12,773 bases of DNA from JAHEYF01 sp045805185 (GCA_045805185.1 JBJMLS010000231.1:1-12773); one strand, 5' to 3'; positions 1-8,021 are shown, numbered from the stretch's first letter. The notes: generated from the letters alone by a model not told the origin. Made by a program: numbers and translations.

Positions 1-48
1 TAAAAAAACCGTAACTTGATAAGACCTAAGCATTATATAAAGAAACTC

Positions 49-3000
49 ATGAACAGATCTGTATCCCTTCTTCTCTTTTTCAGCTTTAGTATAAGCGGGC
101 TCCTGGCTCAGTCCGTTCCGTCATCCATAAAGCACAAGGGTGAAAAATTACTTGTTTATCCCTTCCGGATCACCGATGAGACCGAAGTGCCGTCACCCGG
201 CTTCAACATTCCCGATGGAAGATATGCCGTTCTTTATGAATACCGCTTTAAAAAAAAGCTCTTCCGCAAGGCGCTTGAGCTCCGCGATACGAGCATAGTC
301 TCAGGAATAGTTACAGTAAAAGATAATCAGCCTGAAGGTCCTGCCCTGTTCTATAATTATATAGAAACCAGTTCAGGCCGGTTAAGATCAAAACCGGCAA
401 ACTTTACCAATGCCTTTTTCAGGAACGGCTTAAAAGAAGGCGCATGGACCTGTACCTACCGTTCGGGTGGACGGGAAGTCACCACATACAAGGAAGGACT
501 GCAAAATGGATATTACCTGAGTTATTCATCCAGGAATGTTTTATTGCTGAAAGAAAAGTACATGAACGAGAATAAAGTCGATACCGTTTTCAGCTATCGT
601 TCTGATGGAAGCCTCGAATACATGTACGACCTCCGGACTGAAGCATATACTTTTGATCCTGATAACTTTTATTCCTGGCTCGCCCATAAGAGGGGCTTTA
701 TCCCTTATGACGTCAAAGCGGAAGATGTCGGGAGCTTTCTCAGAACCTATGATAAAAAAGGAAACCTGCAGAATGACCTGCGCTTTATAAATGGCAATCT
801 CCAGGAATTTAAAAAGATCCTCGATCCGGCTGATGGCACAACTTATTCCCTCAGCAAGTCTGATCCAGGGCAGGCGGATACTCCGGCGACGTTTACCTTC
901 ATCAGCAGCTGGACAGGAAAAAAATCAAGCAGCGTAATAACATACATATATAAGAACTTTGATCTGGAAAAAGAGATCAATGTCCATTACTCCGCAAAGA
1001 CCCATCTGAGCGATTCCACCTTTTACGATTACTACAAGTTAAAGCCGGGCGAATTAAAAAGCAAACGGCCCGTGCTGGTTGCACAGATGCGGAGCCAGAG
1101 CCGCACACGGAAAACCTGGTACATTCCTTTTTATAAATACGGCTATACTGAAAACAATTACCGCTATATCCGCGGCAGGACAGCTAAACCTCTTTTTATT
1201 GATACACTCAGGGATCTGATCTATGTAAATGATACCTCCTTTTATGATCCGGGCATTCAGTGTGTAAAGCATAAGCTGGTAATTGACCAGGAGCATTATG
1301 AAAGCTTTGAATCAGAATTACGGCCCTACCGGGCGAACCGCTACCTCATCAACAATGGCTACAAAACCATCGTTCCCGAGGAATCAGATTACAGCAATTA
1401 CGGAACCACCAACGATAATTCGAACTACTTTAATAAAACCTACAAGGTCACCACTACCGGAACTACTATCCTGCAAGATGGAAAGCCCTTCACGGGGAAA
1501 GTTTTTTTAAGTTCAGGGAAGCCCAGTTATCATAAAAAAACGGACACCTGGGTCTTTCCGAGCGGTATAAAAAATTACCAATGCGCAAGAGGTACGATTG
1601 AAAATGGTAAATACAGCGGTGATTGGCAAATAATCTCATCGGGTCTTAAAGCCGGTCCATCCGACAAGGACCTTTACGCTTATTTTTTAAAACACCCTGA
1701 GGACAACAGCTTTTATTCCACAGTATGCTACAGGAATGGATCAAAGAACGGCGTCTTTACTTCTTATGATTGCCAGAGGACAGGTGATTTCTGGTACATG
1801 CGCGCGGGGAAAACGAAAAAAGAAAAAAGAAAGCTTATCATCTATAAAGATGAAGAAAGCAATTATGTGAATGATACGCTTAACGGTACCTATAAAACCT
1901 GGTATCCTAATGGCAAACCTAAGGAGGATATGAACTTTGCAATGGGAAAGCCTGATGGAAAATTTATCAGTTATGATGTCAAGGGGTTTGAGGAATACGT
2001 AATCAATTTTAATAAAGGTAAACTGGAAGGGGAATTTGCATATACCCATTCCGGGAAGCTGAACTGCAAAGCACAGTTCAAGGACAATCGCCTCAACGGA
2101 AGCCTGATCTATTATTTGGAAAGCGGAGCTCCTTATATTGAGATCATTGCAAAGAGCGATACCATTCAGAGCAAAAAACTTTTCTTTGACAATAAGGTCA
2201 TGAAAGAACGGATCAGTATCCGTCCCGGTTCATCGCTCGTCATGGATAGTAAGCTTATCAGTTCCGATTCCTACCTTGAATCCGGCAATAAACTTTATGA
2301 TTTTATTTTTACCGCGGATTATACCAATTATTACGAGGACGGAAAACTACTCAGTAAAGGGATGCTGGAAAATGGGGCGCCAAAAGGAAAATGGGAATTT
2401 TACAATACGAATAATACCGCCATCAATGAGGTCTTTTTCAGGGATACTTCCATCGCATTACCAGGCACAAGCGATACAGTAGAGATCATTGGATATATTA
2501 ACGGTTATTACCACAACGGAAAGCCAAGGCTCAAAGGATACCTGAGGGATTATACCGCGGGTTACAGCTGCAGCCTGCACCAGGATATGACGACCTTTGA
2601 TTATTACATTTCGGATTACTGGACCATAGACGGGAAACAAACCTGTTCAAATGGAAATGGCGGTGTTATTGTGTACAATGAAGGCGCTCAGCGTGTCTCG
2701 CAGGGAATGGTGAAACAGTACAGGGAGGAAGGCTTGTGGAAGTATTATGATCCTGATCAGAAACTGAATGAGATTGGAAAATATGTGTCGGGCTCGCGGG
2801 AAGGAGTTTGGTACAAGGGCGACCTGGAAGGGATCAATTTCGAAGATAACGCCTGCTTCGATCAGAACGACAGCCTCGCCATGAAAGAATTAGCTTACAG
2901 TAAAAAAGTACTTCGCTTCGAAAAGAAAATTTACAGGGACGGGCGCGTTGAAAAGAGTGAAACATTCGAAACGGATCAGAATAAGGAAAGGGAGTACGAA

Positions 3001-3054
3001 GATTACACGCCAAGGAGACGGGGAGGAAGAAGAAACGTGATCGTTGACTTTTGA
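49..3054 (+). CDS. Large exported YwqK/MORN-like repeat protein
   Basis: The product is about 1001 aa with a signal peptide (MNRSVSLLLFFSFSISGLLA, cleavage probably before Gln21), so it is exported to the periplasm or cell surface. ATG at 49 was chosen because it starts the signal peptide directly; an in-frame TTG at 16 would add 11 polar residues in front of it. Scattered through the protein are short repeats of the form NGxxxGxWxxYxxxGxxxxxxxY, the pattern of MORN_2/YwqK-type repeats. They are clearest around residues 128-170, 605-695, 755-790 and 864-930 (examples: NGTYKTWYPNGKPKE, YREEGLWKYYDPD). The last 20 or so residues are acidic then strongly basic (RRRGGRR). There is no recognisable T9SS sorting domain or lipobox. 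Such repeat proteins are common in Bacteroidota and their function is mostly unknown. The YwqK 'antitoxin' label of the repeat family should not be read as evidence for a toxin-antitoxin system here. Function not assigned. Confidence 0.85.
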   Translation: MNRSVSLLLFFSFSISGLLAQSVPSSIKHKGEKLLVYPFRITDETEVPSPGFNIPDGRYAVLYEYRFKKKLFRKALELRDTSIVSGIVTVKDNQPEGPALFYNYIETSSGRLRSKPANFTNAFFRNGLKEGAWTCTYRSGGREVTTYKEGLQNGYYLSYSSRNVLLLKEKYMNENKVDTVFSYRSDGSLEYMYDLRTEAYTFDPDNFYSWLAHKRGFIPYDVKAEDVGSFLRTYDKKGNLQNDLRFINGNLQEFKKILDPADGTTYSLSKSDPGQADTPATFTFISSWTGKKSSSVITYIYKNFDLEKEINVHYSAKTHLSDSTFYDYYKLKPGELKSKRPVLVAQMRSQSRTRKTWYIPFYKYGYTENNYRYIRGRTAKPLFIDTLRDLIYVNDTSFYDPGIQCVKHKLVIDQEHYESFESELRPYRANRYLINNGYKTIVPEESDYSNYGTTNDNSNYFNKTYKVTTTGTTILQDGKPFTGKVFLSSGKPSYHKKTDTWVFPSGIKNYQCARGTIENGKYSGDWQIISSGLKAGPSDKDLYAYFLKHPEDNSFYSTVCYRNGSKNGVFTSYDCQRTGDFWYMRAGKTKKEKRKLIIYKDEESNYVNDTLNGTYKTWYPNGKPKEDMNFAMGKPDGKFISYDVKGFEEYVINFNKGKLEGEFAYTHSGKLNCKAQFKDNRLNGSLIYYLESGAPYIEIIAKSDTIQSKKLFFDNKVMKERISIRPGSSLVMDSKLISSDSYLESGNKLYDFIFTADYTNYYEDGKLLSKGMLENGAPKGKWEFYNTNNTAINEVFFRDTSIALPGTSDTVEIIGYINGYYHNGKPRLKGYLRDYTAGYSCSLHQDMTTFDYYISDYWTIDGKQTCSNGNGGVIVYNEGAQRVSQGMVKQYREEGLWKYYDPDQKLNEIGKYVSGSREGVWYKGDLEGINFEDNACFDQNDSLAMKELAYSKKVLRFEKKIYRDGRVEKSETFETDQNKEREYEDYTPRRRGGRRNVIVDF

Positions 3055-3057
3055 ACG

Positions 3058-3765
3058 CTAACTATTCAGGAAAGCAAGGGCATTGCAAACGTACAAGCCG
3101 GCGGTTTCAGTACGCAGGCGGTTTGCGCCAAGACTCAAGCCCTGGTACTGGTGCTGAAAGGCAAGCTCTGCTTCATCCCTGCTGAAATCTCCTTCAGGAC
3201 CGATCAGGCAAAGTACATTTTCGCCCGGTGAGATAAGTTTTTTTAAAGGAACCGCATTATCTTCCATGCAATGCGCGATCAGCTTTCCGGCCTTGTTGTT
3301 TTTTTGTTCCTCTATGAATTTTTTAAAAGGCATTAGTTCATTTACCCGGGGAAGATATGCCTGGATGGATTGCTTGACAGCGCTTTCAACAACTCTCAGA
3401 ATCCGCTCGGTCTTTACCACCTTACGCTCCGATGCTTTGCAAAGCAGGAAGCTGATCTCGTCCACCCCAATTTCAACTGCCTTTTCCGCAAACCATTCTA
3501 TCCTATCCATATTTTTAGTGGGAGCAATGGCAATGTGTAGATGGTAATTTCTTTTTTTGTAATTGCTCTCTTCCGAGGTAATTTCAACCGTGCACGCTTT
3601 AGGATGCGCATCTGTTAGTATTGCCTGATAAAAACCTCCGGTCCCATCGATCAGGTGAATTACATCCCCCGCTTTTTTCCGGAGTACTTTCACGCAGTGC
3701 CAGGATTCTTCTTCGGTAAGAACAGCGGTGTTCCCTTCTCTATTTTTGCAGTAGAATAATTGCAT
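3058..3765 (-). CDS. rsmE: 16S rRNA (uracil1498-N3)-methyltransferase RsmE
   Basis: A 235-aa SPOUT-class methyltransferase that methylates N3 of U1498 in 16S rRNA using S-adenosylmethionine. The N-terminal PUA-like domain covers roughly residues 1-70 (HCVKVLRKKAGDVIHLIDG is the typical start). The C-terminal SPOUT knot carries the family signatures: APTKNMDRIEWFAEKAVEIGVDEI (about 81-104), IGPEGDFS (188-195) and LGANRLRTETA (212-222), which form the SAM-binding knot. Length is normal for RsmE. The start is placed at ATG 3765 (MQLFYC); an upstream in-frame ATG at 3780 would add MYFCP and run through the -7 promoter-like element. Its 3' end faces the large repeat-protein gene with only 3 nt between the stop codons. 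It lies downstream of the terminator at 3881-3908, so it is probably transcribed from its own promoter. Confidence 0.95.
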   Translation of the reverse strand: MQLFYCKNREGNTAVLTEEESWHCVKVLRKKAGDVIHLIDGTGGFYQAILTDAHPKACTVEITSEESNYKKRNYHLHIAIAPTKNMDRIEWFAEKAVEIGVDEISFLLCKASERKVVKTERILRVVESAVKQSIQAYLPRVNELMPFKKFIEEQKNNKAGKLIAHCMEDNAVPLKKLISPGENVLCLIGPEGDFSRDEAELAFQHQYQGLSLGANRLRTETAGLYVCNALAFLNS

Positions 3766-3769
3766 GGGG

Positions 3770-3777
3770 CAAAAGTA
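3770..3777 (-). promoter_or_regulatory. Candidate -7 promoter element of rsmE, at the start codon
   Basis: On the minus strand this reads TACTTTTG, a perfect match to the Bacteroidota -7 consensus TAnnTTTG, ending only 4 nt before the chosen rsmE ATG. If used, transcription would begin at or within a few bases of the ATG, giving a leaderless or near-leaderless mRNA. No well-spaced -33 TTG was found upstream, so the call rests on one element and on position. Confidence 0.45.
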
Positions 3778-3880
3778 CATTTTTTCCCAAATTATGCTTT
3801 AGATTATCTGTTTTCACTGATCAGAGAACTGCGGCTGAATTTCAATGTCCTCAATGCATGCTTGTCTTCCCCATAAAATA

Positions 3881-3908
3881 AACCCCGGAACATTCAGGTC
3901 CCGGGGTT
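3881..3908 (-). terminator. Intrinsic terminator ending the 7901-3948 operon
   Basis: An 8-bp perfect GC-rich stem (AACCCCGG / CCGGGGTT) encloses a 12-nt loop. On the minus strand it is followed by TATTTTATGG, a T-rich tail, so it terminates minus-strand transcripts about 40 nt after the stop codon of the Cys-rich membrane protein gene. On the plus strand the stem is not followed by a T run. Confidence 0.75.
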
Positions 3909-3947
3909 CAATGCACTCTTAATTCTTATACTTAATTTCTTAATTCT

Positions 3948-4556
3948 CTACTTATCTTCCTTAACCTCCAGCTTCACTTCTCCCTGTTTCATAATAATAG
4001 CCGGCTGCTTTGCGGGTACAACAGCCGCGGTGGCTTTTACCTGGCCTCTCCGTGTTGCCTTTGGTGTAACTTGTGTTGGAGCCACCACTTTTCCCATGAT
4101 AATCTGGTCCTTTTCGGAGGTGTTGTTTTGTTTAGGGTCCTTCACACATTTGCTCGTATCTGAACCCACTACTTTAACTTTTCCTTTTTTAGTTATCGGC
4201 TGTTCAACGGCTACATCGCCTTTCAGGTGCTGTGTACTTTGAGCCTCCGCGTTGCCGGGCGAAAACAGCCATAATCCGAAAGTAAAATAGAGCACAACGG
4301 CCATTTTTTTAGTAAAATGAAAGGCCCTGAAGCGCTCGAAAAAGCCATCAAAGCTTAGCTCGGTCATCTGATCTTCGCGAAAGCGACCGCAAACTTTCTC
4401 TTCGCTCTTCTTTGCAAAATAGGCCTTGATCTCTTCAATGGTCTTTTCGCTGAAATCGATGACGCTCTTTACACATTTGTGGCAAAAAGCGCCTTGCTCA
4501 TTGGGTGTCATAGCATCCCAGTTCTCGTGGCAGGGTTTTTTAATTGAAATATCCAT
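3948..4556 (-). CDS. Small Cys-rich single-pass membrane protein, unknown function
   Basis: A 202-aa protein of a type I recognise from Bacteroidota but with no assigned function. The start is ATG 4556 (MDISIKKPCHENW), the usual beginning of the family; an extension to 4670 would overlap the preceding gene and has no such support. Residues 1-60 form a conserved cytoplasmic-looking module with four Cys (Cys9, a CxxC at Cys25/Cys28, and Cys56 in VCGRF) and His10/His26, suggesting a zinc or iron-sulfur site; this is inference. One hydrophobic segment follows at about 84-100. The remaining 100 residues are Lys/Val/Gly-rich with loose repeats (KGDVAV, KGKVKV, IIMGKV, IIMKQGEVKLEV), predicted outside the inner membrane. 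It lies 58 nt after the porP-like gene on the same strand and just before the operon terminator, so it is probably co-transcribed with the type B cargo and PorP genes. Confidence 0.8.
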   Translation of the reverse strand: MDISIKKPCHENWDAMTPNEQGAFCHKCVKSVIDFSEKTIEEIKAYFAKKSEEKVCGRFREDQMTELSFDGFFERFRAFHFTKKMAVVLYFTFGLWLFSPGNAEAQSTQHLKGDVAVEQPITKKGKVKVVGSDTSKCVKDPKQNNTSEKDQIIMGKVVAPTQVTPKATRRGQVKATAAVVPAKQPAIIMKQGEVKLEVKEDK

Positions 4557-4614
4557 TTGTAATGTTTTATTTAAGGATGCAGGTACAAAACCGATTCCAT
4601 AAATAACAGGGAAG

Positions 4615-6012
4615 TTACTCGGTAAGGATCTGGATCCACACATCGGGAACGCCCAGGCCTTTTGCATCATGCACCTTCTTCACCGCGTCCTCTTTACTTT
4701 CAGCTGTTTCAATAATTACATAATGGAACTTGGAAGACTTGTCAATGATGACATCAGAATCGGGGAAACCAAAACTTGCATAGCGTTTTGATTCATCAAT
4801 AGCATAATCCCGGTCAAAGCAGGATTCCACGACCAGGTAAATACCTTTAGGCACGGGGCTACCGGCTGCATCCATAAATTCAGGGGCTTTATTGGTAAGC
4901 ACATAGATCCCTTTCTCCATAGAAACATTCTTTCCACTGAATTGGGTAGGATTTGCCTTTACAATATTGGTATTGATGATCGGCTTGCTGGTATCGGATA
5001 AATTCTGGGAATACTGTGCGTTCTTCATTTTGAGCTCTTCCATCTGTCTTTGTAGCTCAATGATCTTCTTGTCGTACTCGGTGAGCGTGTCGTCCCCTTT
5101 CCTGTACCTGAGCTTGCCTATTTTTACGGCGAGCATGATCTCCTGTGAAACCCCTGCATACTTCGAAATGCTTCCCACCATGTAATCGTAGCTATAGCCC
5201 ACGGAAAAACGCCGGTTAATTGTTGCGCCTGCATTTATCCCTACAGCATAACCGCTGCGGTAAAATACCCCGAGCCAGCATTTGTCTTTCCAATCCAGTG
5301 TCAGGCCCGCGTCATATTGCAGAGGCGCATTCTTCACCATTCTTACAATAGCATTCGGCACGAGGTAGATTTCCTTTTCCTTGTTTACCGGCAATTCATA
5401 CTTAGCGGAAAAGGCAAAATGCCTTGCCATTTGATAGTAAGAGCGGGCGCTGCTCGTAGAAGCATAATCGAGCTTCCCGGCAAGGATCTGCGGCATAGCG
5501 AGTCCGAGGCTGAGTTTCTTATAATAAAGTGAGATGCCCGCATTTCCATCAACCGTTGTTTTATGCTGTTGCGTATTCAGCAGGTCGGGATCGGCATAAT
5601 TCTGAACCAGAATTTTACTGAAGTTCATGCTTTGATCAAATAATCCCATCGATAAGCCAAACTTGAAATAAATGTCCTTATCGAAATTCAGGCGGTATGC
5701 ATAGGTTGCCATCACATTTGTATTGCTCATTATTCCTTTTCGCTGGTTAGCAACAAGAAATCCCGCATAGGTTTTTTTCTTCTGCAGCTTACTGTCCACC
5801 GAAAGTACATTGAAAGCGGGTGAGCCCTGGAAATCCGAAAACTGGTTCCGGTTCATCGCGAAGATCTCCGTTTGGTCCTGGTCGCCGGCGAAGGAAGGAT
5901 TATAAACAAATGGCTTGTACAGGTAATTGGAATACATTGGCAATTGCTGAGCCTTGCCATTTGTAAAGATCAGCAGCGCAAAAAATAAGCTTATGTTTAT
6001 TGCCCTGTTCAC
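4615..6012 (-). CDS. PorP/SprF-family T9SS protein with C-terminal SPOR-like domain
   Basis: A 465-aa outer-membrane protein. The signal peptide is MNRAINISLFFALLIFTNGKA. Residues 24-300 match PorP/SprF: QLPMYSNYLYKPFVYNPSFAG near the N terminus, then alternating beta-strand segments (GISLYYKKLSLGLAMPQIL, FSVGYSYDYMVG). PorP/SprF proteins are T9SS accessory proteins; in gliding bacteria SprF is required to deliver the adhesin SprB. Unlike typical PorP of about 300 aa, this one continues with a charged helix likely to be a coiled coil (about 307-337), a linker, and a SPOR-like domain (about 387-463: GIYLVVESCFDRDYAIDESKRY ... FHYVIIETAESKEDAVKKVHDA ... PDVWIQIL). SPOR domains bind denuded peptidoglycan, so the protein may bridge the outer membrane and the cell wall (inference). 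The start is GTG at 6012, overlapping the TGA of the upstream cargo gene by 4 nt (GTGA), which suggests translational coupling. No ATG nearby would keep the signal peptide. Confidence 0.9.
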   Translation of the reverse strand: MNRAINISLFFALLIFTNGKAQQLPMYSNYLYKPFVYNPSFAGDQDQTEIFAMNRNQFSDFQGSPAFNVLSVDSKLQKKKTYAGFLVANQRKGIMSNTNVMATYAYRLNFDKDIYFKFGLSMGLFDQSMNFSKILVQNYADPDLLNTQQHKTTVDGNAGISLYYKKLSLGLAMPQILAGKLDYASTSSARSYYQMARHFAFSAKYELPVNKEKEIYLVPNAIVRMVKNAPLQYDAGLTLDWKDKCWLGVFYRSGYAVGINAGATINRRFSVGYSYDYMVGSISKYAGVSQEIMLAVKIGKLRYRKGDDTLTEYDKKIIELQRQMEELKMKNAQYSQNLSDTSKPIINTNIVKANPTQFSGKNVSMEKGIYVLTNKAPEFMDAAGSPVPKGIYLVVESCFDRDYAIDESKRYASFGFPDSDVIIDKSSKFHYVIIETAESKEDAVKKVHDAKGLGVPDVWIQILTE

Positions 6013-7901
6013 TTTTGACTGATGAGTGTAATGTTCCCTTTATAAATGCTGTTTGTGTCCCTGAATTTCAGAACATAGAAATACGTCCCATCCGGAAGCC
6101 TGGCGTTGTTCCAGGTTCCTTTCCAATCGTTCATATATGGAGCCGAACGGTAAACCTCCTGACCGTATTCATTGAAGATCAAAAGCTCGGAAGATTTAAA
6201 GGCTTCTATATTTTCCACATAGAACGCATCATTAATGCCATCCCCGTTTGGTGTAAGCGTATTGGAAATAAAACCGGTAAATTCAAGTGGCATTACAATA
6301 ATGCGGATGGAATCTTTTTCAATGCATCCGAAGCCTCCGTCAACCGTAAGGGTATAGGATGTAGTAACGAGAGGAGTAGCTGTGGTGCTAAAAGTAGTTG
6401 ATGAACTTAGCGTGGCGGAAGGATTCCAGGATGGGGCGCCAGTTCCATTAGCTGTGATCGGAAGGCTTGAACCGATCATAATGCTCGCATCAGATGTTTG
6501 TATTGAAACCGACGGACTGGCATGAACCAGTACAGAGACAGTATTTGATGTTACCGAAGCGCAACTGTTGTTCTTCACAATAACACGGAACAGCGAAGTA
6601 TCGTATAAAGGCCCAAGGTTCGCCACAGCGGTGGTATAAGGAAGGTTGATCCAGCTTGCCCCTCCATCGGTCGACATCTGCCATTGAAAAGTATTGCCGG
6701 TATAACCGCTAAGTGTGAGCACTGGCGCCTCCTTACCTGAACACACGCTGTCGAGGTCGCTATCAAGCGTACCTGATACGGAAGCGGCGCTGTAGATAAC
6801 GGTATCAAGAGCTGTAAATACAGATGGGCAAACGCTATTGTCAATTTCGACGCGGTAAAAAGTCTGGGGATTAAAAATACCCGAATAGATACAGCTGGTA
6901 CCCGTGCAGGAAGTGCTTGCCCAGGGTCCTGATGAATTGGCGGCCGATTGCCATTGTACAATCGTCCCTGAATATCCACTTAGCGTAAGGGTTCCGCTCG
7001 CCGGCGCCCCGCAAAAATACCCTCCCCCGCTCAAGGATCCTGCAACCGGAACCTGGTCGACATGAATAAGAACCTGGTTGCTGGTATCCGGCGGACAAAC
7101 TCCGTTCTTCACTACCAGGTAATAATAAGCGTCCTGAGTTAAATTGGAATAGGTATATGAGCCCGCAGTGGTTCCCAGGCTGGTCCAGGGACCGGAAGCG
7201 CTATTTGCAGAAGCCCATCCGAGTATATTGCCTGTTACACCGCTTACCGCAATTGATCCAGAATTTCCGGAGGCACAAACGGTATCTGATCCCAATAAGA
7301 TCCCGGCATTAGAAATTGCATCCACAGAGACCGAAGCAAATGCTGTATCGGCTGGACAGACTCCGTTTTGCGTGAGAAAAGCATAATTGGTAGTAGCGTT
7401 AATTCCCGAAAAATTATAGGTTGATGAAGTATTGCTTAAGCTGTTATAATTTGCGCCGACCTGCTGGTACCATCCCAGGATATTTCCGTTGCTCCCGGTA
7501 CTTGTTAAGGAACCCGCTGCAGTTCCGCAATAAACACCGCCGCCGCTAACCGTTCCGGCATCACTGGGTTGGTCGACAATAAGACAGGAAATTCCGGAAG
7601 TGTCTCCATTGTTAAGTATGACACGGTAACACAAATTATTCTGTACCATAAAATACGTGTTGGTCAGAAGTGCATTTGATATAGGGGTCCAACTCGAGCC
7701 GCCATTAGTTGACACCTGCCAGAAAGAAGGGGCCAGCGAAGAAGGTGAGAAACCTGACAGGGTCATAAATCCGCTTGTCCCTGCACACACTGTATCATTA
7801 GTGCTCGGCGTTAAGATCCCATTGGGAGATTGGGCTTTCAGGGATAAAGATCCCCAGCTGAAGGCGATAAATAACCAGGTATAAAGTAATTTTTGCTTCA
7901 T
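6009..7901 (-). CDS. Secreted Ig-like repeat protein with type B T9SS sorting domain
   Basis: A 630-aa protein with a signal peptide (MKQKLLYTWLFIAFSWGSLSLKA, then Q). Residues 26-460 hold about five Ig-like repeats of roughly 85 aa, around 26-112, 115-195, 198-282, 285-372 and 375-460. Each has an early Cys (VCAG, YCG, VCASG, FCG, VCSG), a W(Q/A) strand core (SGYSGTIVQWQ, SGYTGNTFQWQ) and a late YxVxxxNxxC segment (YYLVVKNGVCPPDTS), suggesting one disulfide per repeat. Residues 463-536 form a further PKD-like domain (SWNPSATLSSS ... TTSYTLTVDGGFGC). The C-terminal domain (about 545-628) is the gliding-motility-associated type B sorting domain: TLTPNGDGINDAFYVENIE, LLIFNEYGQEVYRS, LPDGTYFYVLKF. 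It should therefore be carried across the outer membrane by the T9SS and shown on or released from the surface; an adhesin role is plausible but not shown. It overlaps the downstream PorP/SprF-like gene by 4 nt, its probable secretion partner. Confidence 0.93.
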   Translation of the reverse strand: MKQKLLYTWLFIAFSWGSLSLKAQSPNGILTPSTNDTVCAGTSGFMTLSGFSPSSLAPSFWQVSTNGGSSWTPISNALLTNTYFMVQNNLCYRVILNNGDTSGISCLIVDQPSDAGTVSGGGVYCGTAAGSLTSTGSNGNILGWYQQVGANYNSLSNTSSTYNFSGINATTNYAFLTQNGVCPADTAFASVSVDAISNAGILLGSDTVCASGNSGSIAVSGVTGNILGWASANSASGPWTSLGTTAGSYTYSNLTQDAYYYLVVKNGVCPPDTSNQVLIHVDQVPVAGSLSGGGYFCGAPASGTLTLSGYSGTIVQWQSAANSSGPWASTSCTGTSCIYSGIFNPQTFYRVEIDNSVCPSVFTALDTVIYSAASVSGTLDSDLDSVCSGKEAPVLTLSGYTGNTFQWQMSTDGGASWINLPYTTAVANLGPLYDTSLFRVIVKNNSCASVTSNTVSVLVHASPSVSIQTSDASIMIGSSLPITANGTGAPSWNPSATLSSSTTFSTTATPLVTTSYTLTVDGGFGCIEKDSIRIIVMPLEFTGFISNTLTPNGDGINDAFYVENIEAFKSSELLIFNEYGQEVYRSAPYMNDWKGTWNNARLPDGTYFYVLKFRDTNSIYKGNITLISQK

Positions 7902-8021
7902 AAAGACCGGATTAAACGAAGTTACGCAATTATTTTCTTTTAATCAACAGATAAGGACATGACAAGTATCAACATTGTCCTCTTAATATCGCAGATCGGT
8001 TCCCGAACAAAACCGGATTCA

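Noticed and set aside
16..48. Alternative TTG start adding 11 residues to the large repeat protein
   Set aside because: The ATG at 49 begins a textbook signal peptide; the extension would put charged residues in front of it.
49..3054. Toxin-antitoxin system suggested by the YwqK repeat family name
   Set aside because: The protein is exported and about 1000 aa, and no toxin-like partner lies next to it in the window.
4557..4670. N-terminal extension of the Cys-rich membrane protein
   Set aside because: It overlaps the end of the PorP-like gene and lacks family-like sequence; MDISIKKPCHENW is the natural start.
6000..6401. A 133-aa plus-strand reading frame
   Set aside because: It is antisense to the conserved type B sorting domain, and its sequence shows no domain or promoter; it is a shadow of the real gene.
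6575..7098. Overlapping minus-strand frames of 134 and 75 aa inside the repeat protein gene
   Set aside because: They are in another frame of a gene with clear protein repeats and sorting domain, and resemble nothing known.
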